In this document: positions 36,246 through 43,353 of the stretch, piece after piece
Numbering within the stretch: position 1 is the stretch's first letter
How the letters are laid out: each line of letters starts with the position of its first letter
Source: an uncultured Acholeplasmatales bacterium
GTDB taxonomy: Bacteria; Bacillota_I; Bacilli_A; Acholeplasmatales; Anaeroplasmataceae
Assembly (NCBI GenBank): GCA_944324705.1
Contig: CALUXI010000013.1
Location: 1 to 44,530, forward strand
Direction: 5' to 3'
Length of the DNA stretch: 44,530 nt
The notes under the pieces: generated by a model
Databases searched by the model: none
The model's input: the letters and a program-made list of their open reading frames with translations, nothing else
What the model was told of the DNA's origin: nothing
Program-made: the position numbers and the translations under genes

Positions 36246-37536
36246 GACACTTTCCTCCACAATTATGACATTTATTTATTTCTTTTAACATATACTCTGT
36301 TAATTCATTAATTTTAATAGTTACCTGTTCATCTGTTAAATTATTTTTGACATTAATATTATCTTCCTTTAATTCATTGTCACCTAAAATCAAAGTGAAA
36401 TGACTATTATTTTGATCCGCTTCTTTAAATTGGGCTTTTAAAGATGAACTTGCGTAAGACATATCACACATAAAACCTTGTAATCTTAAATTATAGATTA
36501 AACCTAGACCATATTCTTTAGCTTCTTCTCCTAAAGTAATCAAGAAAGCATGTAAGGCTCTAGGCTTTACAATGTTAATATTTTCATTTTCTAAAGCTAA
36601 TAATAGTCTATCCATTCCAAACGCCAATCCTACACCTGGAATATCAGGTCCACCTAAATCTTTAACCAAATCATTATATCTACCACCAGCACAAATTACA
36701 TTTTGATTACCCAAAACATCTGATTCATATTCAATCTCAAATACTGTATCAGAATAATAATCAAGTCCTCTTACTAAATGATTATCAATAACATAGTTAA
36801 TCTTTAATTCATCTAGTAAATTTAAAACTTGCTTAAAATGTAACTTTGAAGCTTCGTTTAAATAATCACTAATCAAAGGAGCATTCTTTAAGATATCACT
36901 ATCTTTATCAACCTTACAATCTAAAATTCTTAAAGGATTTTTTTCAAGTCTAACTTTACAATCTTCACATAGATCATTGATATGCTTACTAAAATAATCT
37001 ACTAAAACATTTCGGTAATTATCTCTTGATTCACTATCCCCTAAAGTATTAATTCTGACTCTTACTTTACTTAAACCAACAGCTTTTAATAACATAACAG
37101 CTGTACTAATAATATCAACATCTAATAGAGCTGATTTAGGACCATATGCCTCTAAACCAAATTGACTAAATTGACGATATCTACCTTTTTGTTGCCTTTC
37201 ATAACGAAACATCGGACCTAAATAAAATAACTTCGTAACTTTATTATTAACATATAATTTATTTTCTACATAAGCCCTAACACAACCGGCTGTCCCTTCA
37301 GGTCTTAAAGTCATTTTTCTATCCCCACGATCAATAAAATCATAGGTTTCTTTATTAACTAAATCTGAACTATCACTTTGATCTCTATGAAATGTTTCAT
37401 ATTGTTCAAAAATTGGTGTTCTAATTTCTAAATAATTACTTAATTCACAAACTTTACGAATAATTTGTTCTAACTTTACCCAAACCCTACTATTTGTAGG
37501 TAACACATCATAAGTTCCTTTTGGTTTGCTTAACAT
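36226..37536 (-). CDS. hisS: Histidyl-tRNA synthetase
   Basis: This 436-aa class II synthetase has motif 1 (KPKGTYDVLP... with RTPIFEQYE), motif 2 (FYLGPMFRYERQQKGRYRQFSQ), the histidine-A motif LVRGLDYYSDTVFE, motif 3 (GVGLAFGMDRLLLAL) and a C-terminal anticodon domain. The C-terminal tail ends with an extra Cys/His cluster, CHNCGGKCH, that I do not know from standard bacterial HisRS and that could bind zinc. AAGGAGG precedes the ATG. Expression is controlled by the T-box upstream. It is the first gene of hisS-aspS-dCMP deaminase-lspA-rluD. Confidence 0.96.
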   Translation of the reverse strand: MLSKPKGTYDVLPTNSRVWVKLEQIIRKVCELSNYLEIRTPIFEQYETFHRDQSDSSDLVNKETYDFIDRGDRKMTLRPEGTAGCVRAYVENKLYVNNKVTKLFYLGPMFRYERQQKGRYRQFSQFGLEAYGPKSALLDVDIISTAVMLLKAVGLSKVRVRINTLGDSESRDNYRNVLVDYFSKHINDLCEDCKVRLEKNPLRILDCKVDKDSDILKNAPLISDYLNEASKLHFKQVLNLLDELKINYVIDNHLVRGLDYYSDTVFEIEYESDVLGNQNVICAGGRYNDLVKDLGGPDIPGVGLAFGMDRLLLALENENINIVKPRALHAFLITLGEEAKEYGLGLIYNLRLQGFMCDMSYASSSLKAQFKEADQNNSHFTLILGDNELKEDNINVKNNLTDEQVTIKINELTEYMLKEINKCHNCGGKCHEKMSN

Positions 37537-37557
37537 ACTTTTACCTCCTTAAATATA

Positions 37558-37740
37558 TAAAAAGTCCCTAGATATAAATCTAAGGACGAATAACCGCGGT
37601 GCCACCTTAATTCTAGATAATTCTAGCTCTCAAACCGTTAACGCCTGGTACGTTTACTTTTAAGAATTGTCTCCCTTAAAAAATCAATCAATGCTTTCAC
37701 CAACCATTGTCGCTAATAATGATTTATAATTAAGGCTTTT
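37558..37740 (-). ncRNA. T-box riboswitch leader of hisS
   Basis: A T-box core (minus-strand AAGGTGGCACCGCGG, 37594-37608) precedes a 10-bp terminator with one G-U pair (37564-37573 with 37578-37587) and a T tract. AGCGA and GGTGAAAG distal stem I elements are visible. I could not place a His (CAC or CAT) specifier loop with confidence, because the basal part of stem I looks unusually compact. The antiterminator/terminator region is almost identical to that of ileS. Confidence 0.88.
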
Positions 37741-37777
37741 TTCTTTTTGTAATCACTAAATTTTAACAAATATTTAG

Positions 37778-38872
37778 TTAAGATACAAGATTATGTTCTA
37801 ATTTATTATCATTATTTATGATAAATTTATAATAATCATCTTCATTATTACTTAAAATATTAAAATCTGGATCATAACCTTCTAAATAACACTGTCTAAT
37901 AAAATCTAATGTCTTACTTAAATAAGTACTAAATGGAATATTTATTTGAGTTTCATTTTTAAAATAGCTACTAATAAAATTTGCCAAATCACAATTCATT
38001 TTATTTTGTTCAAAACCATAACGTTTAAAATAAACTTTTACACCCAACTTTTTTAAATAAGCATTTAATAAACAATATGTATCAAAATCTGTCACATATA
38101 GAGATTCTGGTAAATTATGTTTTTTTAATATAGGAATTAAATATGTCCAAATATCATCATTCTTTTTATAATCATAAACACATAATTCTTGATATATATC
38201 AGTCTTAAAACCATAACCTAGAACTGTTTTAAAATATGGTGTGCCATACATTTCTGTACAATCTGATAAATGAGCCAAATATAATAAATAACTACCAGAT
38301 TTATCTAAACCCTTTAATTCTTTAATTATATTTTCGTCAACCTTAATGCCTTTTCTTTTATAAATTAAAGGAATTCTTTCTATAGTTTCAAAACTATATG
38401 TATCATTTATAGTATCAATTTCTAATTCATAATATTTATTTTGTCTTTTATAACCTTTTTTTCTATCATCTAATAAACTAATTAATATAGGAATAATTGT
38501 ATTTAATTCCTCTAACCAAATAGATTTAAAGCTAAATGATAAAACTAATCTTCTTGCTGTTTCACAATCAATACTTATTGCTTGATCATTATCAAATAAA
38601 AAAGAAATATTAATAAATTCATCTTCACAAACATCAGTATAATAATTAAATTGCCTATCAAAATAACTAATCAAACCATAGTTTGAAGGATAAATACAAA
38701 TATTTACTCGATCTTTACTAGTTTTAGGTTCAAAAGTTATTATGTATGGATGTAGTTTATTACCATTATTACAAATTACTAAAGTAGAAATAGTATTTGT
38801 AAACTTTTTCTTTTTTAATAATGAAGCTAAAACTAATAAATATTCTTTTAATTCTAAAGGAAATTTATTCAT
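37778..38872 (-). CDS. Hypothetical protein, downstream of rsmD
   Basis: This 364-aa soluble protein has no signal peptide or membrane helix. A C-terminal segment, PESLYVTDFDTYCLLNAYLK with KLGVKVYF after it, resembles the LYVxDxxTxxLLxxxLKxLGI pattern I associate with DUF6930/DUF7309-type proteins of unknown function; this is a weak visual match. The central part (about 150-250) is Tyr-rich with mixed alpha/beta character. The start overlaps the rsmD stop by 8 nt, so it is cotranscribed with rsmD. The hisS T-box follows without a clear terminator in between. Confidence 0.72.
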   Translation of the reverse strand: MNKFPLELKEYLLVLASLLKKKKFTNTISTLVICNNGNKLHPYIITFEPKTSKDRVNICIYPSNYGLISYFDRQFNYYTDVCEDEFINISFLFDNDQAISIDCETARRLVLSFSFKSIWLEELNTIIPILISLLDDRKKGYKRQNKYYELEIDTINDTYSFETIERIPLIYKRKGIKVDENIIKELKGLDKSGSYLLYLAHLSDCTEMYGTPYFKTVLGYGFKTDIYQELCVYDYKKNDDIWTYLIPILKKHNLPESLYVTDFDTYCLLNAYLKKLGVKVYFKRYGFEQNKMNCDLANFISSYFKNETQINIPFSTYLSKTLDFIRQCYLEGYDPDFNILSNNEDDYYKFIINNDNKLEHNLVS

Positions 38873-39401
38873 AATCTACCTCCATAAAGACTACTTTTTT
38901 CTTACCATATACTTTTTCTTTAATTAAAGTTATGCCTTCTGGTAAAGTATATTTAGTAACACTAGCCATTTCAAAGATAATTTTAGTTTTAGTCTTTGCC
39001 ACGTTACTATTTAAAATTTGTTCCAATATCTCACATACATTAACAAATGCGTAGGGAGGATCTAAAAATATATAATCAAAAGGTTTTAAATAGTTTTTTA
39101 AAAAATCTATATAATTTAAATTATATGCTTCATAATCTTTAATGCCCAAAGATTTAAAATTATCCTTAGCAACTTCTAAAGCTTTAATATTTAAATCATT
39201 TATAACTACATGATCTAAACCCCTGCTATAAGCTTCAATCGCCATAGCTCCACTACCACAAAACAAGTCTAATCCACTACCATATATTTGTCCTAGAGAA
39301 TTAAAGATAGCCTCTCTAATTCTATCTTGTGTTTCTCTTGTTGTTTCTAAATTTGTCATTTTAATTATTCTATGTCTTAATCTGCCTGCAACTACCCGCA
39401 A
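38865..39401 (-). CDS. rsmD: 16S rRNA m2G966 methyltransferase RsmD
   Basis: This protein of about 178 aa is a Rossmann-fold methyltransferase with the SAM motif LDLFCGSGAMAIEAYSRG and the catalytic IFLDPPYAF motif of RsmD, which methylates G966 of 16S rRNA. The N-terminus RVVAGRLRHRII matches the family start RVVxGxxRGR. The start is probably the TTG at 39401, 6 nt after GGTGAT; a GTG at 39413 is possible. It follows the ncRNA terminator and overlaps the next unknown gene. In many Bacillota coaD follows rsmD; here it does not. Confidence 0.93.
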   Translation of the reverse strand: MRVVAGRLRHRIIKMTNLETTRETQDRIREAIFNSLGQIYGSGLDLFCGSGAMAIEAYSRGLDHVVINDLNIKALEVAKDNFKSLGIKDYEAYNLNYIDFLKNYLKPFDYIFLDPPYAFVNVCEILEQILNSNVAKTKTKIIFEMASVTKYTLPEGITLIKEKVYGKKKVVFMEVDYE

Positions 39402-39423
39402 AATAATCACCACTTCTAAAAAG

Positions 39424-39603
39424 AAAAAGGCTATAAAAGCCTAAATAAAGTTGCTAGGAAGTCCATGAAGAACAAGTTTCTTCAAAGACAGAGTCCTCAT
39501 GGTAATATAATTAGGATTCTTAAAAATTTAAGCATTCAACACATATAAAACCTTAGACTCAAATAATATATAATTTGGGTTCCACGGGCTTCTTCCTAGC
39601 AAC
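39424..39603 (-). ncRNA. Stand-alone structured RNA, 6S-like candidate
   Basis: An independent transcription unit of about 180 nt. A perfect 12-bp stem (39592-39603 with 39450-39461) closes the RNA. Inside are a small hairpin CTTAAA-3 nt-TTTAAG and an AAGAA-5 nt-TTCTT hairpin extended by CCATG/CATGG. A 5-bp-stem terminator (39428-39442) with a T tract follows. A strong promoter begins it at the first base of the closing stem. Length, closed-stem form and isolation fit 6S RNA, but I cannot confirm 6S consensus bases. It has no tmRNA, SRP or RNase P hallmarks. Confidence 0.55.
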
Positions 39604-39606
39604 TAA

Positions 39607-39635
39607 AATATACCACATTTTTAAAATTTTGTAAA
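39607..39635 (-). promoter_or_regulatory. Promoter of the structured RNA
   Basis: TTTACA (39630-39635) lies 17 bp from TATATT (39607-39612), with TGG just upstream of the -10 (extended -10). Transcription would start within a few bases of the RNA's closing stem. Confidence 0.72.
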
Positions 39636-39639
39636 GTGT

Positions 39640-39993
39640 TTAGAGGTATGAGAAAATAATTGTCCCAATTCCAAATAAAATTAATAGAGCTCCTACAATC
39701 TTCATCACATTATCGCCTCTATCACTTGAATTTACATTATACTTATTTAAAATCGTCATAAGTATAGCTGTTAACCCTACCATAGCCAACGATAAACCAA
39801 CACCAAAATGGTCAACAAAAGGAGGAACTTTGTCTGGTTCAACTGTAAATATTATAATCATCATACAAATTGCTAAAGCTAAACAAGCCACAATAATAAT
39901 ACTAAAAATAATTTTTAAGACTTTATATTTAGGACTTTCTGGAATATCACCTTTACTAGCCCGAACTGGTCTTCTACTTCTTTTATCTTCCAT
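39640..39993 (-). CDS. Three-TM membrane protein of unknown function
   Basis: This 117-aa protein has a basic cytoplasmic N-terminus (KRSRRPVRASKGDIPESPKY) and three predicted membrane helices (about 24-48, 62-80 and 95-115). No family is recognised. It has its own promoter (40028-40056) and an ATG with GAGG about 9 nt upstream. Its stop lies just beside the promoter of the structured RNA, and I see no terminator between them. Confidence 0.7.
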   Translation of the reverse strand: MEDKRSRRPVRASKGDIPESPKYKVLKIIFSIIIVACLALAICMMIIIFTVEPDKVPPFVDHFGVGLSLAMVGLTAILMTILNKYNVNSSDRGDNVMKIVGALLILFGIGTIIFSYL

Positions 39994-40027
39994 TTTATTA
40001 ACCTCATTATTTCTTTAATATGTTGAC

Positions 40028-40056
40028 ATCATACTATTTTTTATTTCTCTTTGCAA
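40028..40056 (-). promoter_or_regulatory. Promoter of the three-TM protein gene
   Basis: TTGCAA (40051-40056) lies 17 bp from TATGAT (40028-40033) on the minus strand. The rest of 40057-40284 is AT-rich and I see nothing supportable in it. Confidence 0.6.
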
Positions 40057-40284
40057 GTATAAACTAATTAAAAATGAGATAAATAAAGACTTTTTTAATA
40101 TTTAAAATATAATTTTTATTTCCTTAACATTATGTTTATTAATTTAAATAATAAGATAAATTCATTAGTAAAAAATACATCACTACCTAGAATTCTTTCA
40201 CTATAATTTTTCTTGTTTTATTTATCATAACGACATTATAAATAACTATACTTATATTAAATCTTAATAAAACTTATGACTTCC

Positions 40285-41136
40285 CTAATTATCTAATTTA
40301 AATAACTCAATTAATCTACCACTATAAACTAAATTTATACCATCAATTACTTTAGTTACTACTATACCGGCCTCGTTTTCTAGACTAGAATCAATCCTAA
40401 TAGCATAATAATCATTATACATACCATAATAATAAATAGTTAAAGAATTATATTCTTCTATGGTGTTTGCATAACTAGATTTAATCATATTTTCAATTTC
40501 CGAATTTAATAAATCTTTCTTAATTAAATTAAAATCATTATAACTATCTTCATTATAAAAGATACCATCATTATTATAGTAAGCAATATTTAATAAATCA
40601 TTACGACTTAATTTGCCTGTATCATATATTTCTTCTAAATTATAAAAAGAACCATAATCTTCTACACTCGGAGAACTTTCTTCTTTACTTTCTCGCCATA
40701 ACTTAATTTCATTACCAATATATTCTAAAGTTATACCTCCTATATGTCTATAACTAATATTAGTTTTAGTCGTGTCTCTTACTTTAATAGCATAATAATC
40801 ATTATATTCCCCATAATAAGCTAAATCTAAATTATTATATTCCGCAATGTTATTAGCTAAACTAACTTTAATTTTATGATTAATATCTGAAGGAATACTA
40901 CCAATATCTTTTATCATGAAATTATCAAATAACTCCCAATTTAAGTCTGTACCATCATTATTATAATAACTAATATTTAAGAGGTCATCATAAGAAATAT
41001 TACCTAAATGAAATTCTTTTCTTAAATCATAAAAATGACCGTAATCTTGATTAAAATCAATCGTATCATTATCACTATTGGCACTACAAGCACTTAAAGC
41101 AAGTAATAGTAAACTTAATGCAACTACTTTTAGCAT
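40285..41136 (-). CDS. Lipoprotein with an internal duplication
   Basis: This 283-aa lipoprotein has signal peptide MLKVVALSLLLLALSAC with C17 lipidated. The mature protein is two copies of a domain of about 120 residues (about 28-150 and 158-283). Each has Y-G-x-F-Y-x-L, L-L-N-I-x-Y-Y-N-N-D-G, a ...ANxIxEYNxLxxxYYGxYNDYYAI segment and an IxGIxLxYxGxxIxLxx end. The family is not recognised. It follows the frameshifted small lipoprotein by 29 nt, with GGAGG about 11 nt before the ATG, and is probably cotranscribed with it. Confidence 0.78.
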   Translation of the reverse strand: MLKVVALSLLLLALSACSANSDNDTIDFNQDYGHFYDLRKEFHLGNISYDDLLNISYYNNDGTDLNWELFDNFMIKDIGSIPSDINHKIKVSLANNIAEYNNLDLAYYGEYNDYYAIKVRDTTKTNISYRHIGGITLEYIGNEIKLWRESKEESSPSVEDYGSFYNLEEIYDTGKLSRNDLLNIAYYNNDGIFYNEDSYNDFNLIKKDLLNSEIENMIKSSYANTIEEYNSLTIYYYGMYNDYYAIRIDSSLENEAGIVVTKVIDGINLVYSGRLIELFKLDN

Positions 41137-41165
41137 ATAGATTAAACCTCCGTTAATAAATCACC

Positions 41166-41508
41166 CTATTCTACAATTAATTTTCTTAATTCTTCAATAG
41201 AGACTTCATTTCCATTTTTAAGTCTTACTTTTAATATTTGATTGTATTCACCATTTGTACTAGCACTATCATCTAAATGAAAAACACTTTGTATATCTTC
41301 AACTCCAACATCTTCTAATACATTAATTACTGCATTTGAAATTTCACCTCCGTAGAGACTAAAATCATCATCTAAAGTAACTAACAAATTCCCATTTGTA
41401 TAATTTAATACATCATTATGTGCATCAACTATACAGTTAAACAAAAAAAATACAAACTATAAAACTCAAAAATATAAATACTTTCTTTTTAATATTCTTA
41501 ACTTCCAT
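41166..41508 (-). CDS. Small lipoprotein gene split by a frameshift in an A8/T8 tract
   Basis: From the ATG at 41508 the frame encodes a signal peptide (MEVKNIKKKVFIFLSFIVCI) and then reaches TAA at 41437-41439, just after an eight-base T tract (plus-strand A8, 41443-41450). The +1 frame continues open from 41444 to 41166 for 92 codons, beginning LFNCIVDAHND. Removing one T joins them into a continuous lipoprotein of about 113 aa with lipobox LFNC. The gene is therefore frameshifted here: decayed, phase-variable, or a sequencing indel. The mature part is acidic and ends with an IEELRKLIVE helix. A good promoter lies just upstream. Confidence 0.72.
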
Positions 41509-41520
41509 TATCTTACTTTA

Positions 41521-41549
41521 ATGATACCATATTTTAAGTAGTTTCACAA
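41521..41549 (-). promoter_or_regulatory. Promoter of the small lipoprotein pair
   Basis: TTGTGA (41544-41549) lies 17 bp from TATCAT (41521-41526), with TGG making an extended -10. The ATG is only about 13 nt below the -10 box, so the leader is very short. Confidence 0.6.
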
Positions 41550-41733
41550 TTAATTGTTTAGAAAACATTAGAAAATAAAGAATATAATTAGTTATATTAA
41601 ACTATAAGGAGTATGTGATTTTTAAAAAGAACAATTTTATATAATTAGTTGCAGATAAATAAAGGATATAATTTATGTCAAGTAGATAATTAATGGTACT
41701 ATTATCCTTTTGAGTTTGAATATTAGAAAGTTC

Positions 41734-41759
41734 AAAAAAAACAGGACAAATCGTCCTGT
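41734..41759 (-). terminator. Terminator of infC-rpmI-rplT
   Basis: A perfect 7-bp stem (41741-41747 with 41753-41759) has a 5-nt loop, with eight T residues following on the minus strand. Nothing else is recognised between 41550 and 41733. Confidence 0.88.
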
Positions 41760-41763
41760 CAAA

Positions 41764-42411
41764 TTATTTATTTAATAATTCAATAATTTCAGCTTTCTTT
41801 AAAGTTGAATAGCCTTTAAGACCCTTTTCTTTACATAAAGCCTTTAAATCAGCTAATGTCATACTGTCATAATCAACAGATTTAGCTTTAGGAGCTTTTT
41901 TTGGAGTTTCTTTAACTTCAATTTTAGCTTCCTTTTTAACTTCTTCTTTAACAACTGGTTTAACAGCTTCTACATGTTTAGCATGATTTGCAGTTCTTTC
42001 AGCTTTAGGAGCTGATTTAACAAATACATGTTCAACAACTTCTTTAGCTTTTGGATTTGCTAAACCTTCTTTAGCTACAGCTACTAAATCAGCAAAACCT
42101 TTAGCATCATTTACAGCTAATTCAGCTAACATCTTTCTATTAACAATAACGTCTTTATGTTTTAAACCATTAATAAATGCTGAATAAGTAATGTCATTTA
42201 AACGGCAAGCTGCATTAATACGGCTAATCCATAACTTACGGAAATCTCTTTTTCTAACTTTACGATCTCTATAAGCATATTGTAATGAACGCATTACTTG
42301 TTCATGAGCTGTTTTATATAATGTGTGTTTTGAACCATAATAACCTTTAGCAAGCTTTAATACGGCCTTACGACGACGTCTTGCTACATATCCACCTTTA
42401 ACTCTTGGCAT
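41764..42411 (-). CDS. rplT: Ribosomal protein L20 with C-terminal SAP-like extension
   Basis: Residues 1-118 are a standard L20 ([20 protein letters not shown]... [20 protein letters not shown]... [10 protein letters not shown]), needed for 50S assembly and, in Bacillota, autoregulation of the infC operon. The normal protein ends near residue 119, but this one continues for about 97 residues: a Lys/Glu/Ala/Pro-rich linker (119-180) and a SAP/Rho-N-like helix-extended-helix (183-214, [19 protein letters not shown] followed by [10 protein letters not shown]). SAP-type motifs bind nucleic acid. There is no frameshift or stop, so this is a true fusion. A terminator follows the stop closely. Confidence 0.95.
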   Translation of the reverse strand: MPRVKGGYVARRRRKAVLKLAKGYYGSKHTLYKTAHEQVMRSLQYAYRDRKVRKRDFRKLWISRINAACRLNDITYSAFINGLKHKDVIVNRKMLAELAVNDAKGFADLVAVAKEGLANPKAKEVVEHVFVKSAPKAERTANHAKHVEAVKPVVKEEVKKEAKIEVKETPKKAPKAKSVDYDSMTLADLKALCKEKGLKGYSTLKKAEIIELLNK

Positions 42412-42423
42412 CTTCGTTTCCTC

Positions 42424-42624
42424 CTACATCATATTACTGATTAAGCTTTTAATACGCTTTTCATCAGTTTTATCTACTAAACCTGGTTTATGAAGATTGC
42501 GGTTTTGTTTGTGAGTTTTGTTAGTCTTCATATGTCCAGTAAAGGCATGACCACGTTTGATCTTGCCAGTTGCAGTTATTTTAATTCTTTTCTTTAAACC
42601 GCTATGTGTCTTTTGTTTTGGCAT
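42424..42624 (-). CDS. rpmI: Ribosomal protein L35
   Basis: This 66-aa basic protein has the canonical L35 start MPKQKTHSGLKKRIKITATGK and KRGHAFTGHMKTNKTHKQNR. The ATG at 42624 has AGGAG upstream; reading further upstream (42681) runs into infC without a ribosome site and is rejected. It lies 1 nt after infC and 12 nt before rplT. Its translation is normally regulated together with rplT by L20. Confidence 0.97.
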   Translation of the reverse strand: MPKQKTHSGLKKRIKITATGKIKRGHAFTGHMKTNKTHKQNRNLHKPGLVDKTDEKRIKSLISNMM

Positions 42625-42625
42625 G

Positions 42626-43162
42626 TTAATTATTCTCCTTTTGTTTTTTTGGTGCGATTGTGGCAAATAATAATTTACCATCTAACTTTATATCGCTTTC
42701 AAGTGTTGAAGTTTGAGCCAACTGGTCAACAAATTTTTGAATTACTTCTTTAGCTAATTCTTGATGAACAATCATTCTACCTTTTAATCTTAAAGTAATT
42801 TTAACTTTGTTGCCCTTATCCAAAATGGTTTGGGCTTTTCTTGCCTTAGTGTCAAAATCATGTTTTTCAATAGTTGGACTAAGTTGAATTTCTTGAACAG
42901 TTATAACTTTTTGTTTTTTCTTCATTTCTTTTAATTTCTTTTGTTGTTCAAATCTATATCTAGAATAGTCCATCATTTTAGCTACCGGCGGGTTAGATTC
43001 AGCCGATACTACAACTAAATCAAGTCCTCTCTTATAGGCTTCATCGATTGCGCGAGCCTTCGGTAATAGACCTAATTTTTCTCCCTTGTCTGTAATGACA
43101 AGCATTTCTTTTAATTTGATACTTTCATTAACCATTTCTTCTGGTTTTTTTAATGTGCTAAT
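42626..43162 (-). CDS. infC: Translation initiation factor IF-3, ATT start
   Basis: This 178-aa protein binds the 30S subunit and enforces start-codon fidelity. The two-domain layout is visible: an N-domain (MVNESIKLKEMLVITDKGEK), a Lys-rich linker helix (RYRFEQQKKLKEMKKKQK) and a C-domain (TVQEIQLSPTIEKHDFDTKA... KVKITLRLKGRM). The best start is ATT at 43160-43162, because the strong GGAGGTGG site (43168-43175) is 5 nt upstream. GTG and ATG codons further up overlap or precede that site. Non-AUG (often AUU) starts are known for infC and allow autoregulation. Confidence 0.93.
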   Translation of the reverse strand: MSTLKKPEEMVNESIKLKEMLVITDKGEKLGLLPKARAIDEAYKRGLDLVVVSAESNPPVAKMMDYSRYRFEQQKKLKEMKKKQKVITVQEIQLSPTIEKHDFDTKARKAQTILDKGNKVKITLRLKGRMIVHQELAKEVIQKFVDQLAQTSTLESDIKLDGKLLFATIAPKKQKENN

Positions 43163-43194
43163 GTGCTCCACCTCCATAATCACTTATTAGCAAA

Positions 43195-43317
43195 TAAAAA
43201 AGGGACGTCAAGCGCCCCATTAAATTTCATCATTAAAAAACTTAAATGTGACCTTTTTGCCTACCGACTAAATCGATCAGGCGAGAACGGGGGTTCTGCT
43301 TTTCACCTTTTTTATTA
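43195..43317 (-). ncRNA. L20-type leader of the infC operon
   Basis: The 5' untranslated region of about 120 nt folds into a GC-richer domain (GCAGAACCCCCGTTCTCGCCTGATCG area, 43265-43305) and ends in an intrinsic terminator (43202-43218; 6-bp stem with one G-U pair, T tract). Position and layout match the Bacillota L20 leader, where L20 binding promotes termination ahead of infC. Confidence 0.75.
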
Positions 43318-43324
43318 CGTGTCA

Positions 43325-43353
43325 ATTATACAGTTTTTTTGAGATTTTGTCAA
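43325..43353 (-). promoter_or_regulatory. Perfect sigma-A promoter of infC operon
   Basis: TTGACA (43348-43353), 17 bp, TATAAT (43325-43330): both hexamers match consensus exactly. The TGA stop of the upstream gene is embedded in the -35 box. Confidence 0.9.

Noticed and set aside
39424-39603. Structured RNA as a riboswitch for rsmD
   Set aside because: It ends in its own terminator, with a stem closing at the transcription start and no alternative antiterminator seen; a stand-alone RNA fits better.
41590-41640. Tiny plus-strand peptide after AAGGAG
   Set aside because: Only about nine codons from a GTG with no supporting context; likely chance in AT-rich sequence.
42624-42681. Upstream extension of rpmI by 19 codons
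   Set aside because: It overlaps the end of infC, has no ribosome site, and L35 starts canonically at MPKQKTHSG.
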